The translations under genes and the position numbers were made by a program. Positions 12,598 through 21,841 of a stretch of 64,000 bases of DNA are shown here, piece by piece (within the stretch, counting starts at the first letter, position 1; every line of letters starts with the position of its first letter). The stretch is taken from NCBI RefSeq assembly GCF_013283875.1, contig NZ_CP054139.1, positions 3,224,001-3,288,000 on the forward strand, written 5' to 3'. This DNA comes from Mucilaginibacter mali. GTDB taxonomy: Bacteria; Bacteroidota; Bacteroidia; Sphingobacteriales; Sphingobacteriaceae. The notes beneath the pieces are model-generated. The model made no database searches, was not told where the DNA came from, and saw only the letters and a program-made list of their open reading frames with translations.

Positions 12598-12679
12598 TAT
12601 CAAAACCAATTAAACCTTAACCGCTATAAATAAGATGTATATAAAAGGAAACCCGCCGGATAAGAGCCGCTTTAGAAAC

Positions 12680-13912
12680 ATGCGTAGATATTGGCTGCAC
12701 TTCGGGCTATTTACTGTGTTACTGCTGGCCTCTTCGGGCATTTTTGCCGCCATAAAACCAATACCTCATCACAAATGGGTAGGCACCTGGGGCACCGCAC
12801 GGCAACTGGCGGAGCCTAATAATATGCCACCAGCGCCGGGGCTAAGCAATAATACCTTAAGGCAGGTAGTGTGTGTATCCATTGGTGGCAAGCGGCTGCG
12901 CTTGAAGCTTTCAAACGAGTTTGGCAATAGCCCGCTTACGCTCAAAACGGTGCAGATAGCGGTTTCAAAGGGCAACGGGATTATAGATCCTTCTACATTA
13001 AAGATTTTAAAGTTTCACAACAAAACTGGCGTAACCCTTACTGCCGGTACAGAATTATTTTCGGATGCGATATTATTTGATCTGAAGCCGAGAATGCAGT
13101 TGGCTATAACTATTGTTTTTGGCGATGTTCCATCATCCATAACGGGGCATCCCGGTTCCCGAACTACCTCTTATCTTTTAGCGGGCCAACACAGATCATC
13201 CGGTACCGATTTTACCGACGCCGTCAAAGCCGATCATTGGTATGTGATCACCGGGATAGATGTGGATGCGCCCAAATCGCCGGGTGCGGTAGTAGTTTTG
13301 GGCGATTCTATTACGGACGGGCGTGGTTCGGGCACCAATCAGCAGGACCGTTGGCCAGATAATTTGGCCACTAACTTACTGGCGAACAACAGCACCAAAC
13401 AAACAGGCGTTTTAAATATGGGCATCGGCGGCAACGCGATACTGAAGGGTGGCCTCGGTCCTACCGCGCTTAACCGGTTTGAGCACGATGTGCTTAAACA
13501 AAGCGGCGTAAAATGGCTCATCATTTTTGAGGGGGTGAACGATCTGGGTGGCACGCCCGATAGCGTCGCTGCTGTATCCGTGGCCCAAAACATTATTACC
13601 GCTTATACCAAAATGATAACCGACGCGCATGCAAAGGGCATAAAGGTATACGGGGCTACCATCACGCCGTTTAAAAAGAGCAATTATTACCGGCCATACC
13701 GTGAGTCGGCCCGCAATACCATTAATGACTGGATACGTACCAGCGGAAAGTTTGACGCGGTGATCGATTTCGACAAAGTGCTGCGTGATCCGAACACCAC
13801 AGACACTTTACTACCCGAAGCCCAGGCCGGTGCTAACGATTACCTGCACCCTAACCAGTTGGGCTATAAAATGATGGGCGATGCGGTCGATCTGAAGTTG
13901 TTTGGAAGATAA
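12680..13912 (+). CDS. Secreted SGNH/GDSL-type esterase, probable acetylxylan esterase
   Basis: About 410 residues from the ATG at 12680, which directly precedes a good signal peptide; an upstream in-frame ATG at 12635 would add 15 polar residues. The N-terminal half is a beta-rich domain, opening with a W-V-G-T-W-G-T stretch seen in GDSL esterases with an accessory jelly-roll domain. The C-terminal half is the hydrolase: G-D-S-I-T-D-G (Ser at residue 225 counted from 12635), an N-M-G-I-G-G block, F-E-G-V-N-D, and D-Y-L-H-P with the catalytic Asp/His (402/405). It probably complements the CE6-type enzyme by deacetylating other positions or oligomer sizes; the exact substrate is inferred from context only. 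Confidence 0.85.
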   Translation: MRRYWLHFGLFTVLLLASSGIFAAIKPIPHHKWVGTWGTARQLAEPNNMPPAPGLSNNTLRQVVCVSIGGKRLRLKLSNEFGNSPLTLKTVQIAVSKGNGIIDPSTLKILKFHNKTGVTLTAGTELFSDAILFDLKPRMQLAITIVFGDVPSSITGHPGSRTTSYLLAGQHRSSGTDFTDAVKADHWYVITGIDVDAPKSPGAVVVLGDSITDGRGSGTNQQDRWPDNLATNLLANNSTKQTGVLNMGIGGNAILKGGLGPTALNRFEHDVLKQSGVKWLIIFEGVNDLGGTPDSVAAVSVAQNIITAYTKMITDAHAKGIKVYGATITPFKKSNYYRPYRESARNTINDWIRTSGKFDAVIDFDKVLRDPNTTDTLLPEAQAGANDYLHPNQLGYKMMGDAVDLKLFGR

Positions 13913-14031
13913 TATTACGGTTTAAAATAGATTTTGATACTTATTACGATGTGTTTTGAAATACCTTTAACTACCGGCTGCTGAACCCACCGGCTAAATA
14001 TCAAGCAATTTTCAAACACATAAACATTACA

Positions 14032-16218
14032 ATGATGAGCATTAAGCTAAATAATTACCGGCTGAAAGGCATACTGTTACTATTCATATTAACAGGCATT
14101 TCCGCCGCGCATGCCGAAGACGGGTACCGCCTTTGGCTAAGGTATGATGCCATTAGCAATAAAAGCCTCGCTCAAAGTTACCGCTCAGCGATTTCGCAAC
14201 TGGTTTTCCCGGCGCGCAACCCCGTGTTGGATGCAGCCAAAAAAGAATTGCGTTCAGGCTTAAAAGGCTTATTGCAACATCAACCGGCAGAGGTAAAAAC
14301 AGCAACGGGTAATGCACTCGTCATCGGTATGCCGCAAAACAATAGCTTAGTTGCCGGCGCGCAATTTAAAACCGTTTTAAACGGATTGGGTACCGATGGC
14401 TATTTTATCAGATCGGTAGCAACTGGCGGCAAAAACTGCCTGGTTATCGGTGCCAATACTGATAAGGGCGTGTTGTATGGTGTTTTCAACCTCCTGCGGC
14501 TTTTGCAAACCAATAAGCCTATAGATCACCTCAACACGGCCGATCAGCCATCGGTTACTTATCGCATATTGGATCATTGGGATAATTTAAACCGCACTGT
14601 GGAGCGCGGCTACGCCGGCTTCTCCATCTGGAACTGGCATAAACTGCCAGAGTTTATCGACCCACGGTATCTCGACTATGCCCGGGCTAATGCCTCTATC
14701 GGTATTAACGGTACGGTGCTGAATAACGTAAACGCCAACGCGCTGTCGTTAACCAACCAATACCTGGTAAAAGCTGCTGCTATCGCCAATGCATTACGCC
14801 CCTATGGCATAAGGGTGTACCTTTCGGCAAGATTTAGTGCACCAATAGAAATAGGTGGCTTAAAAACAGCCGATCCCTTAGACCCCACAGTTAAAAAATG
14901 GTGGGCCGATAAGGCCGATGAGATCTATCGGTTGATCCCCGATTTTGGTGGATTTTTGGTAAAAGCTAATTCTGAGGGGCAGCCCGGGCCGCAAAGCTAT
15001 GGCCGCAACCATGCCGATGGCGCCAACATGCTGGCCGATGCCGTAGCGCCCCACCATGGCATTGTAATGTGGCGCGCCTTTGTGTACGACAATAATGTGC
15101 CCGACGACCGCGCCAAACAAGCCTATAACGAGTTTAAACCACTCGACGGGCAATTCAGGAGTAACGTAATTATACAGGTTAAAAATGGCGCTATCGATTT
15201 TCAGCCACGCGAGCCGTTCCACCCGCTGTTTGGCGCCATGCCTAAAACCGCGCTAATGCTGGAGTTACAGATCACGCAGGAGTACCTGGGCTTCTCCACC
15301 CATTTGGTTTACGAGGCGCCGCTGGTAAAGGAATGCCTCGACGCGGATACTTATTCAGCCGGTAAAGGGTCGACCGTAGTCAAGGTGCTGACCGGAAAAA
15401 TGAACCCTGATTTGATAACCGGAATAGCCGGGGTGGCCAATATTGGCACCGATATGAACTGGTGCGGGCACCCCTTTGCGCAGGCTAACTGGTATGCCTT
15501 TGGTCGCCTGGCCTGGAACCCGGCACAAACTTCAACCGCCATTGCCGACGATTGGCTGCGGATGACCTTTAGCAACAGCCAAACATTTGTGGCCGATGTA
15601 AAGAAGTTCATGCTGCAATCGCGCGAGAACACGGTGAATTATATGACACCGCTGGGGTTGCACCACATTATGGCGGCAACCGGTCATTACGGTCCGGGCC
15701 CCTGGGACAATAACCTAAGCCGCGCCGACTGGAACCCGATTTATTATCACAAGGCCGATGCGAACGGTATCGGTTTCGACCGTACTACACAAGGCAGCAA
15801 TGCCGTAGGCCAGTACGCCCCACAGGTGCGCGATGCGTTTAATAACCTCGCAGCCTGCCCTGATATCTACCTGCTTTGGTTTCATCACCTACCCTGGAAT
15901 TATAAAATGCGCTCGGGCGAAACGTTGTGGAACGAATTGGTGGATCATTATTACCGCGGTGTAGATTCGGTAAGGGCGATGCAACAAATATGGAACCGCA
16001 TGGGTACTTATGTAGATTCGGAACGCTTTACCGAAGTGCAGCAACTGATGAATATACAGCTAAACGAAGCCACCCGCTGGCGGGATGCCTGTGTGCAATA
16101 CTTTCAAACCTTTTCTAATATGCCCATACCCGCTAAGTATCCAAGGCCGCTGCATCCCCTGCAATATTATAAAGATCAGCGGTTCAACTTTGTACCGGGC
16201 ACAGGCGGCAGCAATTAA
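14032..16218 (+). CDS. GH67 alpha-glucuronidase
   Basis: A 728-residue secreted enzyme; the signal peptide ends near A-H-A (residue 28). The mature protein begins D-G-Y-R-L-W-L-R-Y, characteristic of GH67. Candidate catalytic residues by spacing relative to the characterised family members are acid Glu315 (K-A-N-S-E-G-Q-P-G-P) and the base pair Asp389 (G-A-I-D-F-Q) and Glu417 (T-Q-E-Y-L-G-F), the latter 28 residues apart as in the family. GH67 enzymes release (4-O-methyl)glucuronic acid from the non-reducing terminal xylose of aldouronic acids, so the enzyme depends on prior GH10 cleavage; a GH10 gene lies just beyond GH43. It starts ATG-ATG, and either Met may be used. Confidence 0.96.
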   Translation: MMSIKLNNYRLKGILLLFILTGISAAHAEDGYRLWLRYDAISNKSLAQSYRSAISQLVFPARNPVLDAAKKELRSGLKGLLQHQPAEVKTATGNALVIGMPQNNSLVAGAQFKTVLNGLGTDGYFIRSVATGGKNCLVIGANTDKGVLYGVFNLLRLLQTNKPIDHLNTADQPSVTYRILDHWDNLNRTVERGYAGFSIWNWHKLPEFIDPRYLDYARANASIGINGTVLNNVNANALSLTNQYLVKAAAIANALRPYGIRVYLSARFSAPIEIGGLKTADPLDPTVKKWWADKADEIYRLIPDFGGFLVKANSEGQPGPQSYGRNHADGANMLADAVAPHHGIVMWRAFVYDNNVPDDRAKQAYNEFKPLDGQFRSNVIIQVKNGAIDFQPREPFHPLFGAMPKTALMLELQITQEYLGFSTHLVYEAPLVKECLDADTYSAGKGSTVVKVLTGKMNPDLITGIAGVANIGTDMNWCGHPFAQANWYAFGRLAWNPAQTSTAIADDWLRMTFSNSQTFVADVKKFMLQSRENTVNYMTPLGLHHIMAATGHYGPGPWDNNLSRADWNPIYYHKADANGIGFDRTTQGSNAVGQYAPQVRDAFNNLAACPDIYLLWFHHLPWNYKMRSGETLWNELVDHYYRGVDSVRAMQQIWNRMGTYVDSERFTEVQQLMNIQLNEATRWRDACVQYFQTFSNMPIPAKYPRPLHPLQYYKDQRFNFVPGTGGSN

Positions 16219-16255
16219 CCAATATCTCAACCCTTAAAACAACCAATTACAGATC

Positions 16256-17362
16256 ATGATCAAGTTTAACTCATCCAAAAGCCTGCTGTGGCCAACAGCT
16301 GTGGTAGCCATGGCCTTAGCTTCATGCAGTTCGCCAACGGCCAAAACGGCGGCGACAGATACCGCTGCTAAAAAAACAACCTACCTGTCTGAACCGCTCA
16401 TTAAAGAGATTTACACCGCCGATCCATCGGCCCATGTGTTCAATAATAAGATCTATATCTACCCCTCGCATGATATTGATGCCGGTATTGCCGAAAACGA
16501 TAACGGCGACCATTTTGCCATGCGCGATTATCATATCCTATCGATGGACAGCATTGGCGGCAAGGTGACCGACCATGGTGTGGGTTTGAATATTAAGGAT
16601 ATCCCATGGGCCGGCCGCCAGCTTTGGGCACCCGACGCGGCATATAAAAATGGCACGTATTACCTGTACTTCCCGGTAAAGGATAAAAAAGACATTTTCC
16701 ATATCGGCGTGGCCACAGCTAAGGATCCGGCCGGCCCTTTTAAAGCCGAAGCCCAGCCTATAACCGGCAGTTACAGCATAGACCCCGCCGTCTTTACCGA
16801 TACCGATGGCACAAGCTATATGTACTTCGGCGGCATTTGGGGCGGGCAACTACAACGCTGGATAAATGGCAAATACGCCAACGAATCAAAAACCGATTCG
16901 AAGCAACCCGATGCGCCGGCTATCTCCTGCAAAGTGGCCAAACTAACTGCCGATATGAAGCAATTTGACGGCCCGGTAGCCGACGCGGTTATTATAGACA
17001 GCCTGGGCAAGCCCTTGTTAACAAAGGACAGCACCCGCCGCTTCTTCGAAGGTTCGTGGATGCATAAGTATAACGGTAAGTATTACTTCACCTATTCTAC
17101 CGGCAACACCCACTTTTTATGCTACGCCATCGGCGATAAACCGACCGGGCCATTTACCTACAAGGGCGTATTTATGAAGCCGGTACAAGGCTGGACCACC
17201 CACCACTCCATTATTGAAGTAAAGGGCAAATGGTATATCTTCTATCACGATACTGAGCTATCCGGCAAAACACACCTACGTAATATCAAGGTAACTACGC
17301 TAACCCACAATACCGATGGCTCCATCCAACTGATCGATCCGTTTGGTAAAGCGTCGAAGTAA
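16256..17362 (+). CDS. GH43 lipoprotein (beta-xylosidase / alpha-L-arabinofuranosidase-type)
   Basis: A 368-residue five-bladed beta-propeller hydrolase. Lipobox L-A-S-C (Cys24) predicts a lipoprotein. The three GH43 carboxylates are visible: Asp56 in Y-T-A-D-P-S (base), Asp176 in S-I-D-P-A-V-F (pKa modulator) and Glu265 in F-F-E-G-S-W (acid). It probably trims xylo-oligosaccharides or removes arabinose; the subfamily cannot be fixed by eye. It is the last gene of the plus-strand operon, 37 bases after GH67, and is followed by a palindromic repeat element. Confidence 0.92.
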   Translation: MIKFNSSKSLLWPTAVVAMALASCSSPTAKTAATDTAAKKTTYLSEPLIKEIYTADPSAHVFNNKIYIYPSHDIDAGIAENDNGDHFAMRDYHILSMDSIGGKVTDHGVGLNIKDIPWAGRQLWAPDAAYKNGTYYLYFPVKDKKDIFHIGVATAKDPAGPFKAEAQPITGSYSIDPAVFTDTDGTSYMYFGGIWGGQLQRWINGKYANESKTDSKQPDAPAISCKVAKLTADMKQFDGPVADAVIIDSLGKPLLTKDSTRRFFEGSWMHKYNGKYYFTYSTGNTHFLCYAIGDKPTGPFTYKGVFMKPVQGWTTHHSIIEVKGKWYIFYHDTELSGKTHLRNIKVTTLTHNTDGSIQLIDPFGKASK

Positions 17363-17387
17363 TTGGAGCCAACTATCGTAAATTAAC

Positions 17388-17522
17388 TTGTCATAGATAG
17401 AGCTTGGAACGGTTTGTGTGCGGGGGCGCAAAAGAGAAATCTTATACGTGCGACAAGCATGCCGTATAAAATTTCTCTTTCGCCACTCCGCTTCTTCCTC
17501 CCCCACTCTATCGAAATGACAA
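17388..17522. repeat. Palindromic MITE-like dispersed repeat between convergent genes
   Basis: The ends are imperfect inverted copies (TTGTCATAGATAGAG and CTCTATCGAAATGACAA). The core holds a longer stem in which AAAGAGAAATCTTATACG (17431-17448) pairs with CGTATAAAATTTCTCTTT (17463-17480) around a 14-base loop. This build and sequence resemble a repeat I have seen scattered in Sphingobacteriaceae genomes. It lies between convergent GH43 and GH10 genes, where the hairpin could also end transcription from both sides. Confidence 0.7.
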
Positions 17523-17574
17523 ACTGTTGGTTGTATGGCACACGGTTGTGTTTTAAGCTGTCAGTAAGGTACCC

Positions 17575-18768
17575 TCAAAAATCAACCACCGACCAATACG
17601 CTTTCTTACGCTGCAGGTTTTCATCAAACAACAAGGGATAAGCCTTTCGCACCATCCGTGTTGTGGCTTCACTTGCCGCCGCGCCGCCGGCCAGGCCGCC
17701 GCCGCGCATATCCAGCCAGCTGTATCTATCGGATACATTCCAAAAGGTTACGCCGGTGATCACCTTTTTATACTGCCTGAAGATCTCGAATATCTCCCTA
17801 TACCGGTCGGCTTGCCTTTGCGCCAGTGTTGGCGTTAGGCCTGAATCTACCGGCAGGGGGGTATTTGCGCTACGCTGTGCGTTACGCTCCCTTACGGTGA
17901 TATCCAATTCGGTGATCTGGATCTTTAATCCCAGGGAAGCATAACGCTCTATCGCCTTCCTGATCATCTCCGGCGATGGGTCGCTTAATTTCCAGTGGCC
18001 CTGCATGCCAACACCGGTAATCGGTACGCCCGCGTCTTTAAGACTTTTCAATAGCCGGTAGATCTTTTCGCGCTTGGATTCATCTTCGCTGTTGTAATCG
18101 TTATAAAACAATTCGGCTTTAGGATCGGCGGCGTGGGCATATTCAAAAGCTTTGGCGATAAATTCATCGCCGCATATTTTATACCATCGGGTGTTGCGCA
18201 GGTAATTGGCCGGGGTGTCATCAATAGCTTCGTTTACCACATCCCATGCATATATTTTGCCTTTATAACGATTAACGACAGTAGTGATATGCGCCTTTAA
18301 CCGGGCCAGCAGAACAGCTTTACTAACAGGGTTGCCTACACTATCCTTAAACATCCAGCCCGGGGCCTGTGTATGCCACAAAAGGTTATGCCCGCGTATC
18401 CTGATGTTGTGTTTGGTGGCAAAATCAACAATGGCATCAGCATTCGTCCAGTTATACCTGTTCTCTTCGGGATGGATCGACCCCATCTTCATGTCATTCT
18501 CGGGGGTAACGCTGTTAAACTCCTTTTCAATCAGATCGGCTTCCGGCCCTTGTATGGCCCTCATATTTACAGCTACGCCAATGGGGAAGTATTTTTTGTA
18601 ATAATCCTTCAAGCCTTTTTCCTGCGCAATTTTATGAGCAGGCACCGGCAATTTGTTTTTATTTATCCATTGAATACAGCATAGCGACACAAGCAGCAAT
18701 CCGGCGATCAGGCCATAGGGCCTCAGCTTTATAAGATAGATTTCAAGCGTTTGGGTAACAGTTGACAT
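17575..18768 (-). CDS. GH10 endo-1,4-beta-xylanase, membrane-anchored or secreted
   Basis: A single GH10 domain in 397 residues. Acid/base Glu180 is in W-D-V-V-N-E-A and nucleophile Glu287 in Q-I-T-E-L-D; W-H-T-Q-A-P-G-W and the R-G-H-N-L-L-W-H strand are also typical. The N-terminus has a hydrophobic segment at about 18-34 containing two Cys, without a standard lipobox, so it is either a signal peptide or a membrane anchor. It cuts the xylan backbone and makes aldouronic acids for GH67. It is transcribed alone, convergent to the GH8-GH43 operon, and may have its own promoter in the 165-base gap before 18934. Confidence 0.95.
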   Translation of the reverse strand: MSTVTQTLEIYLIKLRPYGLIAGLLLVSLCCIQWINKNKLPVPAHKIAQEKGLKDYYKKYFPIGVAVNMRAIQGPEADLIEKEFNSVTPENDMKMGSIHPEENRYNWTNADAIVDFATKHNIRIRGHNLLWHTQAPGWMFKDSVGNPVSKAVLLARLKAHITTVVNRYKGKIYAWDVVNEAIDDTPANYLRNTRWYKICGDEFIAKAFEYAHAADPKAELFYNDYNSEDESKREKIYRLLKSLKDAGVPITGVGMQGHWKLSDPSPEMIRKAIERYASLGLKIQITELDITVRERNAQRSANTPLPVDSGLTPTLAQRQADRYREIFEIFRQYKKVITGVTFWNVSDRYSWLDMRGGGLAGGAAASEATTRMVRKAYPLLFDENLQRKKAYWSVVDF

Positions 18769-18933
18769 GAGATCGTTTTTTAAGCTAAACTCGATAAAAA
18801 CATCTGGCAGCGATGCGATATTTTAAGCTTTTTATAGCGACAAATGTTCAGGATGTGCTATTCCTCAGATATGCCGCTGCTCATCACAACAGGAGTATAT
18901 CGTAATTTAAGGATCCGGAACGGTGACGAACAA

Positions 18934-19695
18934 CTATAGTTTTGTAAGAAGCTCACTGGCTTTTTTGTAGTTAGCCGTCCCCACCGGCACCAGTTTTAAC
19001 CATTGTTTTGCCAATGCGTTATTCTTTTGCTTCACATAACTTAAAGCCATGTAATAAGCGGCATCATACTTAAATGCGGAAATGCCATTGTATATGGATT
19101 GCAGAATGGATCTCGCCTTAGCCTCTTGCTTATTTTGTATCAGGGTGATAGCGTAGTAATAGGCGACCAGGCTTTTTGTGGTATCGGCAGCATATTCTTT
19201 GGCCAGCAGGTTCCCGGCGTTGGTAAATTCTTTTTTGTTATAATAAACCGCGGCTTTTTCTAAGTTAGTTTGGGTACCCTCTCCGCGTTCGGCTACCGAC
19301 ATAGTTGTGGCTGTATTATACTGCTCGAATAAACTTTTACGCCATGGGTTAAATATGAATAGGCCGATAATGAGTACAGCGGCCACGCCTGATATCCAGC
19401 GGGCATAAGTTTTAAACGAAACAACCTTAGCAGTTGGCCTCATCTCAACTATTGCAGCTTCGGGGTTAAAATATTGACTATTTAAGTTACCTAAAGTTTG
19501 TTTTAGCCCATCAAGGTTTTCATCAGCAGAAAAATGGGTTTGCAGCGCCACCGTTGCCTGCTGATACTGCTCCACATAATCGCGTAGTTGGGCATCGCCC
19601 TGCATCAGCAGTTCAAATTCCCTTTGCTCATGCGGTTCCATCTCCCCATCTGCATAACGGGAAGCCTGTAGAATGCTGTCGTTTTCCATTGCCAT
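18934..19695 (-). CDS. Putative anti-sigma-type membrane protein with outer TPR-like helices
   Basis: A 253-residue protein. The N-terminal 60 residues are charged and helical, in the style of anti-sigma N-termini (A-D-G-E-M-E-P-H-E-Q-R-E-F-E), but lack the zinc-binding His/Cys set. One membrane helix lies near 98-115. The outer part (about 135-253) contains helix pairs of TPR type (Y-Y-N-K-K-E-F and Y-Y-M-A-L-S-Y-V-K-Q). The gene starts 6 bases after the ECF sigma gene stop, so the pair is cotranscribed, and it is the likely membrane partner of that sigma factor. A Met at residue 3 is an alternative start. The function is inferred from gene order and topology; no family was identified with certainty. 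Confidence 0.7.
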   Translation of the reverse strand: MAMENDSILQASRYADGEMEPHEQREFELLMQGDAQLRDYVEQYQQATVALQTHFSADENLDGLKQTLGNLNSQYFNPEAAIVEMRPTAKVVSFKTYARWISGVAAVLIIGLFIFNPWRKSLFEQYNTATTMSVAERGEGTQTNLEKAAVYYNKKEFTNAGNLLAKEYAADTTKSLVAYYYAITLIQNKQEAKARSILQSIYNGISAFKYDAAYYMALSYVKQKNNALAKQWLKLVPVGTANYKKASELLTKL

Positions 19696-19701
19696 ATGCC
19701 G

Positions 19702-20253
19702 TTATTGTTGTACCAGTTTAATTAATGATGCCATACACTCTGATTTCTTTTTGCGCAGGTACCCATAGGTAACACCCATTGCTTCAGCCACCTTTTCCTG
19801 CGCCTCGCCCTGCATGCTCCACTGGATAATTTCCTTACACCGGTCGCCTAATTTTTCAAAAGCGGCCATGAACTTGCTATTCTGCTCGTTCTGCGCTTCC
19901 ATTTCATCGGCCTGGGCAAAAGTATCCTCGCTGGCATGTAATAAATCGTCGGTGCTATTTGTTACCGGTATAACCGATCTTTTTTTCAATTCGTTCAGCC
20001 ATTTGCGTTTGCATACCAAAAACAAAAAGGCGTTAAACGGACAGGAAAGTTGCAAGCCCTTGTTTTTTGCCTGGTGATAAATATCTATTAAAGCTTCCTG
20101 GAAAATATCGGCGGCATCATCTTCGGTGCCATTATTAAAGCAGATGTATGATCTCACCTGCCGTGCGCAGCTTTTATATACCTCATCAATCAAAGCGGCA
20201 TCATTGTTAAGCAAAGCTGTAACATAACGCTGGTCCGGATGCGGTGCTGCCAT
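19702..20253 (-). CDS. RNA polymerase sigma-70 factor, ECF subfamily
   Basis: 183 residues. Region 2 is visible as D-D-A-A-D-I-F-Q-E-A-L-I-D-I-Y followed by F-N-A-F-L-F-L-V-C-K-R-K-W-L-N, and region 4 as G-D-R-C-K-E-I-I-Q-W followed by a helix-turn-helix at V-A-E-A-M-G-V-T-Y-G-Y-L-R-K-K-K-S-E-C. Length and layout suit ECF sigma factors. No SusC with an STN domain is near, so it is not the usual Bacteroidota iron or glycan ECF. Its partner is probably the membrane protein encoded next, and candidate targets are the envelope genes of this cluster (20338-28093). Confidence 0.92.
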   Translation of the reverse strand: MAAPHPDQRYVTALLNNDAALIDEVYKSCARQVRSYICFNNGTEDDAADIFQEALIDIYHQAKNKGLQLSCPFNAFLFLVCKRKWLNELKKRSVIPVTNSTDDLLHASEDTFAQADEMEAQNEQNSKFMAAFEKLGDRCKEIIQWSMQGEAQEKVAEAMGVTYGYLRKKKSECMASLIKLVQQ

Positions 20254-20337
20254 AGGTTGTGTAGACGGTGTATATGGTTTTTCGGACTAAATATAATATT
20301 TATTAAGGAACCGGACAGTTTGGTTGTAAAATGGTAA

Positions 20338-21267
20338 TTACTTTTTCAGCATATCTTTATAACGGTCAAGATCTTTACGGCCCGAGACCTTGAGTTTGGC
20401 GTAGATATTATTTACATGCGTTTTAACAGTGCTTAGTTCTATGTTTAATGCCATGGCTACTTCCTTATTAGGTTTGCCCGATAAAATAAGCCCGGCGATA
20501 TCCTTTTCCCGCTGACTTAGTTCGCGCCACACCTTCAGTAAGGCTTGCCTTTTGTAAAAGCGCAAACCATATAACAGCGACCCGGCAATAAGCAGCCCCT
20601 CTGCTATCAAATAAAGCGCCCAATGATTTTCTTTCCGGTAGTCTTTAAAAATAGCGGCCCCATAAGCATTGTGTGTATCGTACCGACTTAATATATCCTG
20701 CAGATCCTTCCGCTGCCGGTCGGTTTGCCGGGTTGTATGGCTAATAGCCAGCAAACCCACCAATTGCGAAGTTGATTTGGCGGCTACCGTTATAAAGGCA
20801 TTGTTACCGGTAGTGTCGTTAGCGGCCAGCTTTAATAAGGCGTTCAGTTCGGCATTAGCCTTACTGCCGCTGATATCCGATTGATTTATTGGCTTGCCAG
20901 CTTTTTTTGTAAAATGGATCTGGTATGCCTGCCTCGCGATAAAAAAAACGTGGTTCACATCGTTACTGCCTATCAGCAGGGTTGATACCGGATCTCCCTG
21001 CCGGATAAAATGCAGCCGGTATAAAGCATCGGTGGCATCGGCCGGGAAGCTTACAGAAAAATTCCCGGCAGTATCTATATCGCCCTCCGAAACGATCAGC
21101 GCCCTCGACGCGGTAAACATATCATCAAAACGGGGCAGGCGCGAAATATAAACCTTGCGCGCCCAAACCCCATCAAGGCTTACCTTGCCCACCAGGCGGG
21201 CCTGCTGACCGTAACTTAATACCGGCATCAGCAGCGATATGCATATAATGGTTAGATATCGTTTCAC
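20338..21267 (-). CDS. Transmembrane LuxR-type transcriptional regulator
   Basis: A 309-residue one-component regulator with a signal peptide (about 1-20), an outer domain of some 190 residues, one membrane helix near 218-238, then a cytoplasmic LuxR helix-turn-helix (about 248-305: L-S-Q-R-E-K-D-I-A-G-L, S-T-V-K-T-H-V-N-N-I-Y-A-K-L). The outer domain begins with a beta-rich portion that may be a carboxypeptidase-regulatory-like or DUF4369-like fold; I cannot assign it. Its ATG overlaps the stop of the upstream secreted-protein gene by 4 bases (ATGA), so the two are translationally coupled. This suggests that the small protein and this receptor act together. Confidence 0.85.
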   Translation of the reverse strand: MKRYLTIICISLLMPVLSYGQQARLVGKVSLDGVWARKVYISRLPRFDDMFTASRALIVSEGDIDTAGNFSVSFPADATDALYRLHFIRQGDPVSTLLIGSNDVNHVFFIARQAYQIHFTKKAGKPINQSDISGSKANAELNALLKLAANDTTGNNAFITVAAKSTSQLVGLLAISHTTRQTDRQRKDLQDILSRYDTHNAYGAAIFKDYRKENHWALYLIAEGLLIAGSLLYGLRFYKRQALLKVWRELSQREKDIAGLILSGKPNKEVAMALNIELSTVKTHVNNIYAKLKVSGRKDLDRYKDMLKK

Positions 21268-21647
21268 GGTTTGATCACCTCAATATCATACGTAATTCTG
21301 CCTGTTGCTTTTTCAGTTTTTATGGCCAGGTTCCAGGTACCTGCTACCGGGGTGCTGGTGCTTTCCGATGATTCTACTTTTGACCGCTCGCTTCCCCCAC
21401 CCTTTGTTTTACTGCTTAAAGTAAAGCCGCCGGCTTTCTTACCCTTAGGGTCGGTGAATGTTAAGGTCGCTTCACCGTTGGTGAGGTCTGCTCTAACCGC
21501 GTACTTCAAATTTTTAGCCCCGGCAGCTACTTCGAACGGGATACTGCGGTTAATTACACTGTCCTTCAGGTCGATGGTACCCTTTAGTCCCTGCGCCTTC
21601 GCGCCTACTGCCACAAGGGCAAGCAATAAAAATAATAGCTTTTTCAT
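21264..21647 (-). CDS. Small secreted protein, function unknown
   Basis: 127 residues with a clear signal peptide (cleavage after A-K-A-Q, about residue 19). The rest is beta-rich with a Ser/Lys-rich loop near 75-95, ending in a strand pattern that could form one immunoglobulin-like sandwich (T-W-N-L-A-I-K-T-E-K near the C-terminus). No enzymatic motif is seen. It overlaps the LuxR-type regulator by 4 bases, so it may be a ligand-binding or modulating partner of that regulator. The upstream region contains repeated CCACCCT motifs around 21708-21720. Confidence 0.75.
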   Translation of the reverse strand: MKKLLFLLLALVAVGAKAQGLKGTIDLKDSVINRSIPFEVAAGAKNLKYAVRADLTNGEATLTFTDPKGKKAGGFTLSSKTKGGGSERSKVESSESTSTPVAGTWNLAIKTEKATGRITYDIEVIKP

Positions 21648-21841
21648 GTTTTCTAAATTTCCGGTAAAGTTTTGAAATACCTGAAAATGGAAAGAATTTT
21701 TTAGGGTGGATAAAGGGTGGAGTTAGGGATGGATTTGTAGAAACGCACATATATGATAGCGTCCGCATGCTCGAAATGGACTGGAACGGCAAAGTTATAG
21801 GCTTTAAAGAGCAATAACTTAGTTAAAGGCAGCAAAACAGG

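Noticed and set aside
19814..20077. Open frame opposite the ECF sigma gene
   Set aside because: Shadow of the sigma coding frame; the sigma factor has clear region 2 and region 4 motifs.
18934..20253. ECF sigma/anti-sigma pair of the SusCD (glycan trans-envelope) type
   Set aside because: Neither SusC in the window shows an N-terminal STN domain and the putative anti-sigma carries TPR-like helices rather than a FecR domain.
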